Origin: Pseudomonas paraglycinae
Lineage (GTDB): Bacteria; Pseudomonadota; Gammaproteobacteria; Pseudomonadales; Pseudomonadaceae
DNA: 64,000 nucleotides
Reading direction: 5' to 3'
NCBI RefSeq assembly: GCF_021601625.1
Contig: NZ_BQHR01000007.1
Coordinates: 186,001-250,000 of the forward strand
The notes under the pieces: model-generated
What the model was told of the DNA's origin: nothing
What the model saw: the letters and a program-made list of their open reading frames with translations, nothing else
The model's database searches: none
Translations under genes and position numbers: made by a program
Shown: in pieces, positions 35,401 to 43,138 of the stretch
Position numbering within the stretch: the first letter of the stretch is position 1
Layout of the letters: each line of letters begins with the position of its first letter

Positions 35401-38400
35401 TGCTGTGATAGACCGCGTTGCCGGCCGCATCGAGGGTCAGGTAACCGTAGTTGCCGTTGATGTTGCTGTTGAGGCCGCCGATGGCCGAGGTCGCGGTGTT
35501 GCTGCCGGCGCGCACGCCGACCACGATTGCCGCGCCATCCGCGCCACTGACGTCATTGCCCAGCACGCTGATGTTGACTGTGCCGCCCTCCGCCACCGAG
35601 CCGGTGTCGGCCTTGGCGGTCGGCAGGTCATCGATGATGTTGACGTTGATCTGCCCGGTCGCAGTGCTGCCATCGGTGTCCGTCGCCACCACGTTGAAGT
35701 TCTCGGTGATGCTGTTGGCGCCGTTGGCGTTCGGGTGGGTTTCGTTATCGACCAGGGTGTAGCTGTAACTCACCACGCCGGTTGCCGGGTTGTAACCGGT
35801 GATGGTCAGCGTGCTGCCCAGCGGGGTGACGGTCGATTGCGGGAAGCCTGCGGCCACGCCGTTGGTCATCACGGCGATGCCGCCCACGGTCAGGGTTTGC
35901 AGACCGTCGAGGGCTGTCACCGTGAAGGTGCCGCTCTGGGTCAGTGCCGGGGTGTTGGGACTGGTGCCATCGCTGAGGTTTTTCTCGTAGACGGTGAGTT
36001 CGCCGCCATTCACGTCGAGGCCGTTGAGAATCACCGGATCGTCGTTGTTGTGGATGTTCAGCACCAGGTTGGCGGTGCTGGTGTCGCCGTCGGCATCGGT
36101 CAGGGTGTAGGTGAAGGTCTCGGTGCCGTTGCCACCGCCGTGCAGGTTTTTGAAGTCTGCATCGTTGGTGTTCAGCGTGTAGGTGTACGTGCCGTTGGCG
36201 TTCAGCACCAGGGTGCCGTAAGTGCCGGTGAAGGTGCCGGGAGTGATCGGGCCGGCATTCGGCCCGGTCGCCACCACGTCGGCGCCTTGCACGTCGTTGG
36301 TCAGCACGTTGCCGTTGAGGGTCAACTGGGTTTCCGACGCGGTGCCGGCGTTGCTGTCGTTGATCGCCTTCGGCACGTCATCGACGATGCTGACCACGAG
36401 GGTGCTGGTGACGACGTTGCCCAGCGAATCGGTGGCCTGGTAGGTGAAGGTTTCGGTCAGGGTGTTGGCGCCGTCGTCGGCGTGCGGGGTGGTACTGGCC
36501 GGTGAGGTCAGGGTGTAGGTGTACGTGCCGTTGGGGTTGAGCACGATCTGCCCGTAGTTGCCGGTGGCACTGCCGACCAGCGCGTAGCTGATCGCACCGA
36601 CCGCGCCGGTGACCGAGCCGACCAGCGTGCCGGACGCGGTTTCCCCGGTGCTGGTCGGATCGCTGCCGGTGACCGTGCCAGGAGCCAGATCCTGGCCGTC
36701 CTTGGTCAGATCGAGGGCTTTTTCGTAGACGGTGACATCGGTGTCGCTGACCGCGCACAGTTTGCTGTTGTAGACGTCGATGGTGATGGTGGTGGTGCTT
36801 TCATCGCCGTCGGAATCGCGCACGGTGTACACGAACACATCCACCGCACCCGGGCCACTCACGGCATTCGGGTTGCTGTGATAGACCGCGTTGCCGTTGG
36901 CGTCGAGGGTCAGGTAGCCGTAGGTGCCGTTGATGTTGCTGTTGAGGCCGCCGATGGCCGAGGTCGAGGTGTCGGAACCGGCGCGCACGCCCACTACCGC
37001 GCCACTGGCAGCCGGGCCGTCGGCGCCGCCGATATCGTTGTCCAGCACGTTGCCGCTGACGGTGCCGCCCTCCTGCACCGACGTCGCGTCGGGTTTGGCG
37101 GTCGGCAGGTCGTCGATGATGTTGACGTTGATCTGCCCGGTGGCGGAGCTGCCATCGGTGTCGGTCGCCACCACGTTGAAGTTCTCGGTGATGCTGTTGG
37201 CGCCGTTGGCGGTCGGATGGGTTTCGTTATCCACCAGGGTGTAGCTGTAACTGACAACGCCAGTGGCCGGATCGTATCCGGTGATGGTCAGCGTGCTGCC
37301 CAGCGGGGTGACCGCCGATTGCGGGAAGCCTGCCGCGACACCGTTGGTGATCACGGCGATGCCGCCCACGGTCAGGGTTTGCAGACCGTCGAGGGCAGTG
37401 ACGGTGAAGGTGCCGCTCTGGGTCAGTGCCGGGGTGTTGGGGCTGGTGCCGTCGCTGAGGTTTTTCTCGTAGACGGTGAGTTCGCCACCGTTGACGTCGA
37501 GGCCGTTGAGGTACACCTGATCGTCGTTGTTGTGGATGTTCAGCACCAGGTTGGCGGTGCTGGTGTCGCCGTCGGCATCAGTGATGGTGTAGGTGAAGGT
37601 TTCAGTGCCGTTTCCGCCGCCGTACAGGTTTTTGAAGTCTGCATCGTTGGTGTTCAGCGTGTAGGTGTAAGTGCCGTTGGCATTCAGCACCAAGGTGCCG
37701 TAAGTCCCGGTGAAAGTGCCTGCGGTGATCGGGCCGGCATTCTGGCCGGTTGGCACGCGGTCGGCACCCTGTACGTCGTTGGTGAGGACGTTGCCGCTCA
37801 AGGTGAGGCTGGATTCCGAAGCAGTGCCGGCGTTGCTGTCATCCACACCTTTTGGCAGGTCGTCGACGATGTTCACGTCCAGAGTGGCGTTGGCGGTGGT
37901 GCCGTTGTCGTCGACCACGGTCACGGCGAACTGCTCATTGAGCACGTTGGCGCCGTTGGCGTTCGGATGCGCTTCGTTGTCGACCAGGGTGTAGCTGTAG
38001 CTGACAACGCCAGTCGCCGCGTTGAAACCAGTGATGGTCAGCGTGCTGCCCAGTGGCGTGGTCACCGATTGCGGGAAGCCTGCCGCCACACCGTTGGTGA
38101 CCACGGCGATGCCGCCGATGGTCAGCGTGGTGACGCCGTCCAGCGCGGTGATGGTGAAGGTGCCGCTTTGGGTCAGGGCTGGCGCATCGGGGCTGCTGCC
38201 GTCGCCGAGGTTTTTCTCGTAGACGGTGAGTTCTCCGCCATTCACGTCGAGGCCGTTGATGATTACCGGGTCGTCGTTGTTGTGGATCTGCAGCACGAGG
38301 TTCGCGGTGCTGGTATCGCCGTCGGCATCGGTGATGGTGTAGGTGAAGGTCTCGGTGCCGTTGCCGCCGCCGTGCAGCGCTTTGAAATCGGCGTCGCTGG

Positions 38401-41083
38401 TGTTCAGCGTGTAGGTGTACGTGCCGTTGGCGTTCAGCACCAGGGTGCCGTAAGTCCCGGTGAACGTGCCCGCCGTGATCGGGCCGGCATTCGGCCCGGT
38501 TGGTACACGGTCAGCGCCTTGCACGTCGTTGGTCAGGACGTTGCCGCTCAATGTGAGGTTGGTTTCCGAAGCAGTGCCGGCGTTGCTGTCGTCCACGCCT
38601 TTTGGCAGGTCGTCGACGATGTTCACGTCCAGCGTGGCGTTGGCGGTGGTGCCGTTGTCGTCGACCACGGTCACGGCGAATTGCTCGTTGAGCACGTTGG
38701 CACCATTGGCAGTCGGGTGCGCTTCGTTGTCGACCAGGGTGTAGCTGTAGCTGACGACGCCGGTTGCAGCGTTGAAACCGGTGATAGTCAGTGTGCTGCC
38801 CAAGGGAGTGACGGTAGATTGCGGGAAACCTGCTGCCACGCCATTGGTGACTACAGCGATGCCGCCGATGGTCAGTGTGGTGACGCCGTCCAGCGCGGTG
38901 ATGGTGAAGGTGCCGCTTTGGGTCAGGGCTGGCGCATCGGGGCTGCTGCCGTCGCCGAGGTTTTTCTCGTAGACGGTGAGTTCTCCGCCATTCACGTCGA
39001 GGCCGTTGATGATTACCGGGTCGTCGTTGTTGTGGATCTGCAGCACGAGGTTTGCGGTGCTGGAGTCGCCGTCGGCATCGGTGATGGTGTAGGTGAAGGT
39101 CTCGGTGCCGTTGCCGCCGCCGTGCAGTGCTTTGAAATCGGCGTCGCTGGTGTTCAGCGTGTAGGTGTACGTGCCGTTGGCGTTCAGCACCAGAGTCCCG
39201 TAAGTCCCGGTGAAAGTGCCCGCCGTGATCGGGCCGGCATTCGGGCCGGTCGGTACGCGGTCGGCGCCTTGCACGTCGTTGGTCAGGACGTTGCCACTCA
39301 AGGTGAGATTGGTTTCCGAGGCAGTCCCGGCGTTGCTGTCGTCCACGCCTTTCGGCAGGTCGTCGACGATGTTCACGTCCAGCGTGGCGTTGGCGGTGGT
39401 GCCGTTGTCGTCGACCACGGTCACGGCGAATTGCTCGTTGAGCACGTTGGCGCCATTGGCAGTCGGGTGCGCCTCGTTGTCGACCAGGGAGTAGCTGTAG
39501 CTGACGACGCCGGTTGCAGCGTTGAAGCCGGTAATGGTCAGCGTGCTGCCCAATGGGGTGACGGTGGATTGCGGGAAGCCTGCTGCCACGCCGTTGGTGA
39601 CCACGGCAATGCCGCCGATGGTCAGCGTGGTAACGCCGTCCAGCGCGGTGATGGTGAAGGTGCCGCTCTGGGTCAGTGCTCCAGAATCCGGGGCGCTACC
39701 GTCGCCGAGGTTTTTCTCGTAAACGGTGAGTTCACCGCCCTCGACGTTCAACCCGTTGATGATCACTGGATCGTCGTTGTTGTGGATCTGCAGCACGAGG
39801 TTGGCGGTGCTGGTGTCGCCGTCGGCATCGGTCAGGGTGTAAGTGAAAGTCTCGGTGCCATTGCCACCGCCATGCAGATTTTTGAAGTCCGCATCACTGG
39901 TATTCAGCGTGTAGGTGTAGGTGCCGTTGGCATTCAGCACCAAGGTGCCGTAAGTCCCGACGAATGTACCGGGGGTGATCGGGCCGGCATTTTCGCCGAC
40001 GGGTACGCGGTCGGCGCCCTGCACATCGTTGGTCAGCACGTTGCCGGTCAGCGTCAGTTGAGTCTCCGTCGCCGTACCGTTGTTGTCATCGAACGCTTTC
40101 GGCACGTCGTCGGTGATGTTGACGTCCAGCGTGCCGGTGGCGGTGTCGCCATTGCTGTCGCCGGCGATCACGGTGAATTGTTCGCTGAGGTTATTGGCAC
40201 CGTCGCCCGCCGCGTGGGTTTCGTTGCCGTTGAGGGTGTAGCTGTAGCTGACCGTACCGGTGGCCGGGTTGTAGCCGGTGATGGTCAGGGTATTGCCCAG
40301 TTGTGTGGTGATCGATTGCGGGAAACCGATCGGCACGCCGCCGACAATCACGTTGATGCCGCCGATGCTCAGGCTGCTCAGGCCGTCCGGTGCCGACACC
40401 GTGAAGCTGCCGGTCTGGGTCAGCGCGCCAGGGTTGGCGGCGGAACCGTCGGGCAGATTGGCTTCGTTGAGATTCAATTCACCACCGGCAACAGACAGCC
40501 CGGTGAGTGTTACCGGATTGTTGACTGGCGGTGGTGGTGGAGCGGTCGGCGCGGTGTCGTCACCGTTGTCGATCACCGCGTTGTGGCGTTCTTCGGGAAA
40601 CTCGGGAATGCCATTGAAACCGGCGGTGGGGAAACCGATGACCGGATCGACCCGGCCCGCCACTTCAGTCAACAACACGAAACTGTGACCGCCACCCAGT
40701 GCGCCCGGCGCGCCACCGGTGGCTCCGGGGCCGGCCGCGGTCGCTTCGGCGGATTGGGTCGGGTCATCGCCGGCGGCAATGGCTTTCTGGATCTGTTCGA
40801 CGTCGGTCAGTTGCGACTCGCTCGGGGTCACCGCTTCCGGTGCATTGACGTGAGCCGCCTGATCGGCGAGCAACTGGCCGGTCATGGTCAGGCTGCTGTC
40901 GCGGCCGAGGGTCAGTTCCTGGCCATTTTGCAGATGAACGGCAACCGCCCCCTCCGCCCCGGTGATCAATTGATCCCCTGCAAACAGCCGATCGCCTTCG
41001 ACCAGTGCGCGACGAGTGCCGTCCGCCGACTGAGCGAAAACCTGACCAATGACTTTAGTGACGATCCCGATGAGCGTTGCCAT
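32429..41083 (-). CDS. LapA/MapA-type giant RTX adhesin with LapG-type cleavage site
   Basis: The 2,884-residue protein starts MATLIGIVTKVIGQVFAQ, a LapA-type retention module (residues 1–120), with a di-alanine TAAG site at 115–118 where LapG-family proteases cut. Then come 250-residue VCBS/T1SS-143-like repeats, a VWA domain with MIDAS motif DISGS (34.2–34.9 kb), RTX nonapeptides (GGAGNDLL, GGLGNDILNGG) near 32.8–33.2 kb and a C-terminal secretion signal. By analogy with LapA it is exported by type I secretion, held at the outer membrane by its plug and released by LapG when c-di-GMP falls. I suspect MapA, the second P. fluorescens adhesin. ATG 41083 has GGAGGA with 6-nt spacing. Confidence 0.9.
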   Translation of the reverse strand: MATLIGIVTKVIGQVFAQSADGTRRALVEGDRLFAGDQLITGAEGAVAVHLQNGQELTLGRDSSLTMTGQLLADQAAHVNAPEAVTPSESQLTDVEQIQKAIAAGDDPTQSAEATAAGPGATGGAPGALGGGHSFVLLTEVAGRVDPVIGFPTAGFNGIPEFPEERHNAVIDNGDDTAPTAPPPPPVNNPVTLTGLSVAGGELNLNEANLPDGSAANPGALTQTGSFTVSAPDGLSSLSIGGINVIVGGVPIGFPQSITTQLGNTLTITGYNPATGTVSYSYTLNGNETHAAGDGANNLSEQFTVIAGDSNGDTATGTLDVNITDDVPKAFDDNNGTATETQLTLTGNVLTNDVQGADRVPVGENAGPITPGTFVGTYGTLVLNANGTYTYTLNTSDADFKNLHGGGNGTETFTYTLTDADGDTSTANLVLQIHNNDDPVIINGLNVEGGELTVYEKNLGDGSAPDSGALTQSGTFTITALDGVTTLTIGGIAVVTNGVAAGFPQSTVTPLGSTLTITGFNAATGVVSYSYSLVDNEAHPTANGANVLNEQFAVTVVDDNGTTANATLDVNIVDDLPKGVDDSNAGTASETNLTLSGNVLTNDVQGADRVPTGPNAGPITAGTFTGTYGTLVLNANGTYTYTLNTSDADFKALHGGGNGTETFTYTITDADGDSSTANLVLQIHNNDDPVIINGLDVNGGELTVYEKNLGDGSSPDAPALTQSGTFTITALDGVTTLTIGGIAVVTNGVAAGFPQSTVTPLGSTLTITGFNAATGVVSYSYTLVDNEAHPTANGANVLNEQFAVTVVDDNGTTANATLDVNIVDDLPKGVDDSNAGTASETNLTLSGNVLTNDVQGADRVPTGPNAGPITAGTFTGTYGTLVLNANGTYTYTLNTSDADFKALHGGGNGTETFTYTITDADGDTSTANLVLQIHNNDDPVIINGLDVNGGELTVYEKNLGDGSSPDAPALTQSGTFTITALDGVTTLTIGGIAVVTNGVAAGFPQSVTTPLGSTLTITGFNAATGVVSYSYTLVDNEAHPNANGANVLNEQFAVTVVDDNGTTANATLDVNIVDDLPKGVDDSNAGTASESSLTLSGNVLTNDVQGADRVPTGQNAGPITAGTFTGTYGTLVLNANGTYTYTLNTNDADFKNLYGGGNGTETFTYTITDADGDTSTANLVLNIHNNDDQVYLNGLDVNGGELTVYEKNLSDGTSPNTPALTQSGTFTVTALDGLQTLTVGGIAVITNGVAAGFPQSAVTPLGSTLTITGYDPATGVVSYSYTLVDNETHPTANGANSITENFNVVATDTDGSSATGQINVNIIDDLPTAKPDATSVQEGGTVSGNVLDNDIGGADGPAASGAVVGVRAGSDTSTSAIGGLNSNINGTYGYLTLDANGNAVYHSNPNAVSGPGAVDVFVYTVRDSDGDESTTTITIDVYNSKLCAVSDTDVTVYEKALDLTKDGQDLAPGTVTGSDPTSTGETASGTLVGSVTGAVGAISYALVGSATGNYGQIVLNPNGTYTYTLTSPASTTPHADDGANTLTETFTYQATDSLGNVVTSTLVVSIVDDVPKAINDSNAGTASETQLTLNGNVLTNDVQGADVVATGPNAGPITPGTFTGTYGTLVLNANGTYTYTLNTNDADFKNLHGGGNGTETFTYTLTDADGDTSTANLVLNIHNNDDPVILNGLDVNGGELTVYEKNLSDGTSPNTPALTQSGTFTVTALDGLQTLTVGGIAVMTNGVAAGFPQSTVTPLGSTLTITGYNPATGVVSYSYTLVDNETHPNANGANSITENFNVVATDTDGSTATGQINVNIIDDLPTAKADTGSVAEGGTVNISVLGNDVSGADGAAIVVGVRAGSNTATSAIGGLNSNINGNYGYLTLDAAGNAVYHSNPNSVSPPGATDTFTYTIRDSDGDESTTTITVNVADSKLVASTDQDVTVYEKALDLTKDGQDLAPGTVIGSDPGSTGETSTGTLVGSVSGGSGAITYTLVGSATGTYGQIQLNADGTYTYTLTSAPKTTPNANDGPNTLSESFTYKATDALGNSTTSTIVVNIVDDVPKAVASDRSVAAVEIDSNILIVLDISGSMADASGVPGLSRLELAKQAISALLDKYDDLGDVKVQLVTFSSNATDRTSVWVDVATAKTLLAGLSAGGGTNYDAAVATMYNAFNTSGKLTGAQNVGYFFSDGKPNEGDIGTADEATLKAFLDANNIKNYAIGLGSGVSNANLDPLAYDGITHTNTNAVVVTDLNQLNSVLSGTVEGAPVTGSLIGEGGTFGADGGFIKSIVVDGTTYTYDPKANGGQGSLVASGGASHGTFNTVNNTLSIATNNSGTLVVNLDTGDYSYTSQKTTAVVITENIGFTLSDNDGDLASSTLTVKVIPNAPPVAADDHIITNVLSGNIVVPGELLLANDTDPNGDTLNATPTSFNTGWISKSADFTGTGAISFTGTNANTAANQNLANVRNSFSANAATMTAVLVVSGYLGAVTNTNANDEDRITVNLRQGETLNLDHNLAAGHITMEYSINGGAWIALADGQTLTASSDGVYQIHITNISNTTGNNVNAAENYQLTMTLNYAGAHDITPDYHGTYTANDNHGGSDTAKVTISYQDGHTLTGTSGDDVLVAGTGDNIINAGDGNDVLTAGSGNNELHGGAGNDLLYSGPGNDLLDGGTGIDTASYAHATAGVTVNLGLLGAQNTIGAGTDTLTGIENLVGSNFNDTLTGDNNNNVINGGLGNDILNGGGGDDLLIGGMGNNTLTGGPGADTFQWLKGNSGHDLVTDFTPGTDKLDLSQLLQGENGTSASLDDYLHFTVTGSGASVMTSIDVSAMAGATPNQTIDLAGVNLASHYGVTPGAGGLIASGHDTATIINGMLNDHSLKVDTV
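37530..39790 (-). repeat. Nearly identical 750-bp tandem repeats within the adhesin gene
   Basis: The junction motif NNDDPVIINGL recurs at about 39.78, 39.03 and 38.28 kb and as NNDDQVYLNGL at 37.53 kb, exactly 750 bp apart. Neighbouring units differ by few bases. A looser second-order repeat of about 1.5 kb links 35.2–36.7 kb and 36.7–38.2 kb (the TVYEKALDLTKDGQDLAPGT block occurs at about 35.2 and 36.7 kb). Confidence 0.9.
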
Positions 41084-41562
41084 GTGCATTCCTCCGCTGC
41101 CGACCACCGTCGGCGCTGGTTCGCGAAGCAGCCCATGGCTCAAGCGGGTTGTCGGGGCGACGCTCGCACCTCGACAGTTCGTTTCGCAGGTTGCGCAAAT
41201 CCAGAAACGCCAGCGCCATCAGGCACTTGGAATCTCTGTTCGATGCAGCACGCCCACTAGCGCTACGTAACGGTGGTGAATCACCCGAGTGACAAAAAAC
41301 TGTCGCTCATCAGCCGCTACGCGTCCCTCCCCTTTAGCAGTACTTCGCCGTATGTCGCAAAGTGAGTGGAACTTTCCTCAAGCCTTTCTGCACTCCCTAA
41401 AGCGCATAAAACAAAGGCTTTCGAGTGGAACAATGTGCTGGATTTGGCGAACCGCATAAGTTTTTTTTGGCATAACCCTTATGAAAATTTTTTCTTAGCT
41501 ACGCTTCAGGATGTTCTTAGCTCTGTTGTTACAGGCATGAAACGCTTTTTACTAAAAATATC
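41084..41562. other. Divergent intergenic region between adhesin and secretion operon
   Basis: About 480 bp with no supported gene. The first 250 bp would be the adhesin 5' leader (minus). The part from 41450 to 41580 is strongly AT-rich with T-runs (41460–41500), fitting promoters and binding by xenogeneic silencers such as MvaT. A GAGTGACA/TGTCGCTC hairpin lies near 41286–41309. Confidence 0.4.
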
Positions 41563-41576
41563 GTCAATAAATTGGC
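41563..41576 (+). promoter_or_regulatory. FleQ-box-like site upstream of the type I secretion operon
   Basis: GTCAATAAATTGGC matches the published FleQ consensus GTCANTAAATTGAC (Pseudomonas biofilm promoters, from memory) at all fixed positions but one. It lies 38 bp before the TolC-like start codon. FleQ responds to c-di-GMP and regulates lap genes. Confidence 0.55.
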
Positions 41577-41614
41577 GACAGCGAAACACCATCAGGACTC
41601 AGGGAGATGCACCC

Positions 41615-42973
41615 ATGCGCGTACTAACCCCCCTCTGCAGCGCGGTTTTGCTGGCCATGGCTTGCACTTCTCAAGCCCAGGCCATGAACCTCACCGAAGC
41701 GATCCAGAGCACCATCGCCACCCACCCGGAACTGGCCTCGCGCGTGGACGCGCGCCTGTCAGCTGATGAACAGGTGAAGGTCGCCAAGGGCGGCTTCTAT
41801 CCGTCGGTGGATCTGAACGCTGCTTACGGGCGCGGCTACAGCGACAACACCAACACCCGGGCCTTCGGTAACCACCACACCGAAATCCTCAACTACACCC
41901 AGTCCGAGCTGCGGCTGCGGCAGATGCTGTTCGACGGTTTCAACACCGCCAACGAAGTCGAACGCACCAAGGGCGTTTCCAACTCGCGCGCCTATTACGC
42001 GCAAGGCACCGCCCAGGATTTGGCCCTGCGCGCCATCGAGGTCTACCTCGAAGTGCTCAAGCGCCGTGAACTGGTGACCCTGGCCAAGAACAACCTGCAG
42101 GCGCACTTGCGCGTCAACGATCAGATCGGCCTGCGCACCGAGCGTGGCGTGGGCAGCACCGCCGACTCCGATCAATCGGTCGCCCGTAAGGCGCTGGCGC
42201 AGAACAACCTCGACACCGCCGAAGTCGATCTGGCGGATGCCGAATCGAACTTCTACAGCGTGGTCGGGCGTATGCCCGATGAGCTGGAAACCCCGGCCTC
42301 TACCCGCGGCGAATTGCCCGCCACCTTGCCTGAAGCCCAGCAGAGCATGGTCGAGAACAACCCGTACCTGAAATCTGCCCAGGCCGACGTGCAATCGGCC
42401 GAGAGTCAGTACGAAGTCGCCAAGTCGCCGTTCTACCCACGCTTCGATGCCGAAGCCGCCGTCGGCGCCAACAACAACGTGCAGGGTGACGAAGGCCACG
42501 ACAACGAATGGCGGGTCGGCGTAGTGATGAACTACAACCTGTTCCGTGGCGGCAGCGACAAGGCGCGACTGGCCTCCGATGCGCACCAGATCAACCAGGC
42601 GATGGACATCCGCAACAATGCCCTGCGCCAACTCAACGAGAACATTCACCTGGCGTGGAACGCCATGCTCAACGCCAAGAAACAAACCCCGACCGCCCGC
42701 GAATACGCTGAAACCACCAAGCGTGTACGCGCCGCGTATCAGGATCAGTTCGGCCTCGGCCAGCGCACCCTGCTCGATGTGCTCGACAGTGAAAACGAGC
42801 TGTACAACGCCAACCGTCGCTACACCGAAATCCGCTACACCGAGGAATATTCGATGTACCGCGTGCTGGCGAACATGGGCCAGTTGTTGAGCAAGCAGCG
42901 CGTGGTGCTGCCGGCCGATGCGATTGCTGCGACCGAGGTGAAAAACGAAGCGCGCTTGCCCGAGCTGAAATAA
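41615..42973 (+). CDS. TolC-family outer-membrane channel of the adhesin type I secretion system
   Basis: The 452-residue protein begins MRVLTPLCSAVLLAMACTSQAQA (signal peptide) and has the two TolC repeat halves with long amphipathic helices (MNLTEAIQSTIATHPELASR; GLGQRTLLDVLDSENELYNANRRYTEIRY). It forms the outer-membrane duct; in LapA-type systems the adhesin plug stays in this pore. I chose ATG 41615 (GGGAG upstream); the frame stays open to 41366 but the extension lacks family features. A 110-bp repeat separates it from the ABC gene. Confidence 0.92.
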   Translation: MRVLTPLCSAVLLAMACTSQAQAMNLTEAIQSTIATHPELASRVDARLSADEQVKVAKGGFYPSVDLNAAYGRGYSDNTNTRAFGNHHTEILNYTQSELRLRQMLFDGFNTANEVERTKGVSNSRAYYAQGTAQDLALRAIEVYLEVLKRRELVTLAKNNLQAHLRVNDQIGLRTERGVGSTADSDQSVARKALAQNNLDTAEVDLADAESNFYSVVGRMPDELETPASTRGELPATLPEAQQSMVENNPYLKSAQADVQSAESQYEVAKSPFYPRFDAEAAVGANNNVQGDEGHDNEWRVGVVMNYNLFRGGSDKARLASDAHQINQAMDIRNNALRQLNENIHLAWNAMLNAKKQTPTAREYAETTKRVRAAYQDQFGLGQRTLLDVLDSENELYNANRRYTEIRYTEEYSMYRVLANMGQLLSKQRVVLPADAIAATEVKNEARLPELK

Positions 42974-43006
42974 CCACTCTGCCGGAGCTGCCGAAAGCTG
43001 TGATCT

Positions 43007-43108
43007 GATCGTTCCCACGCTCCGCGTGGGAATGCAGCCCGTGACGCTCCGCGTCACTGGACGCGGAGCGTCCCTAGAGGCATTCCCACGCAGAGCGTGG
43101 GAACGATC
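43007..43108. repeat. Dispersed inverted-repeat element, copy 2 of 3
   Basis: It begins GATCGTTCCCACGCTCCGCG and ends GCGTGGGAACGATC. It sits inside the secretion operon between the TolC-like and ABC genes, where the transcribed hairpins could alter RNA decay or read-through. Confidence 0.88.
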
Positions 43109-43138
43109 AACTGAAGTGATGCCAGGGGAGCGATCAAT

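Noticed and set aside
36878-41260. 1,460-codon open frame antisense to the adhesin
   Set aside because: It mirrors the tandem repeats of the adhesin gene, so its length is a by-product of repeated sequence and codon bias; the adhesin has clear domains and start signal.
41366-41614. N-terminal extension of the TolC-like channel
   Set aside because: The extension is encoded by AT-rich promoter DNA with T-runs and the FleQ-like site; ATG 41615 starts a normal signal peptide.
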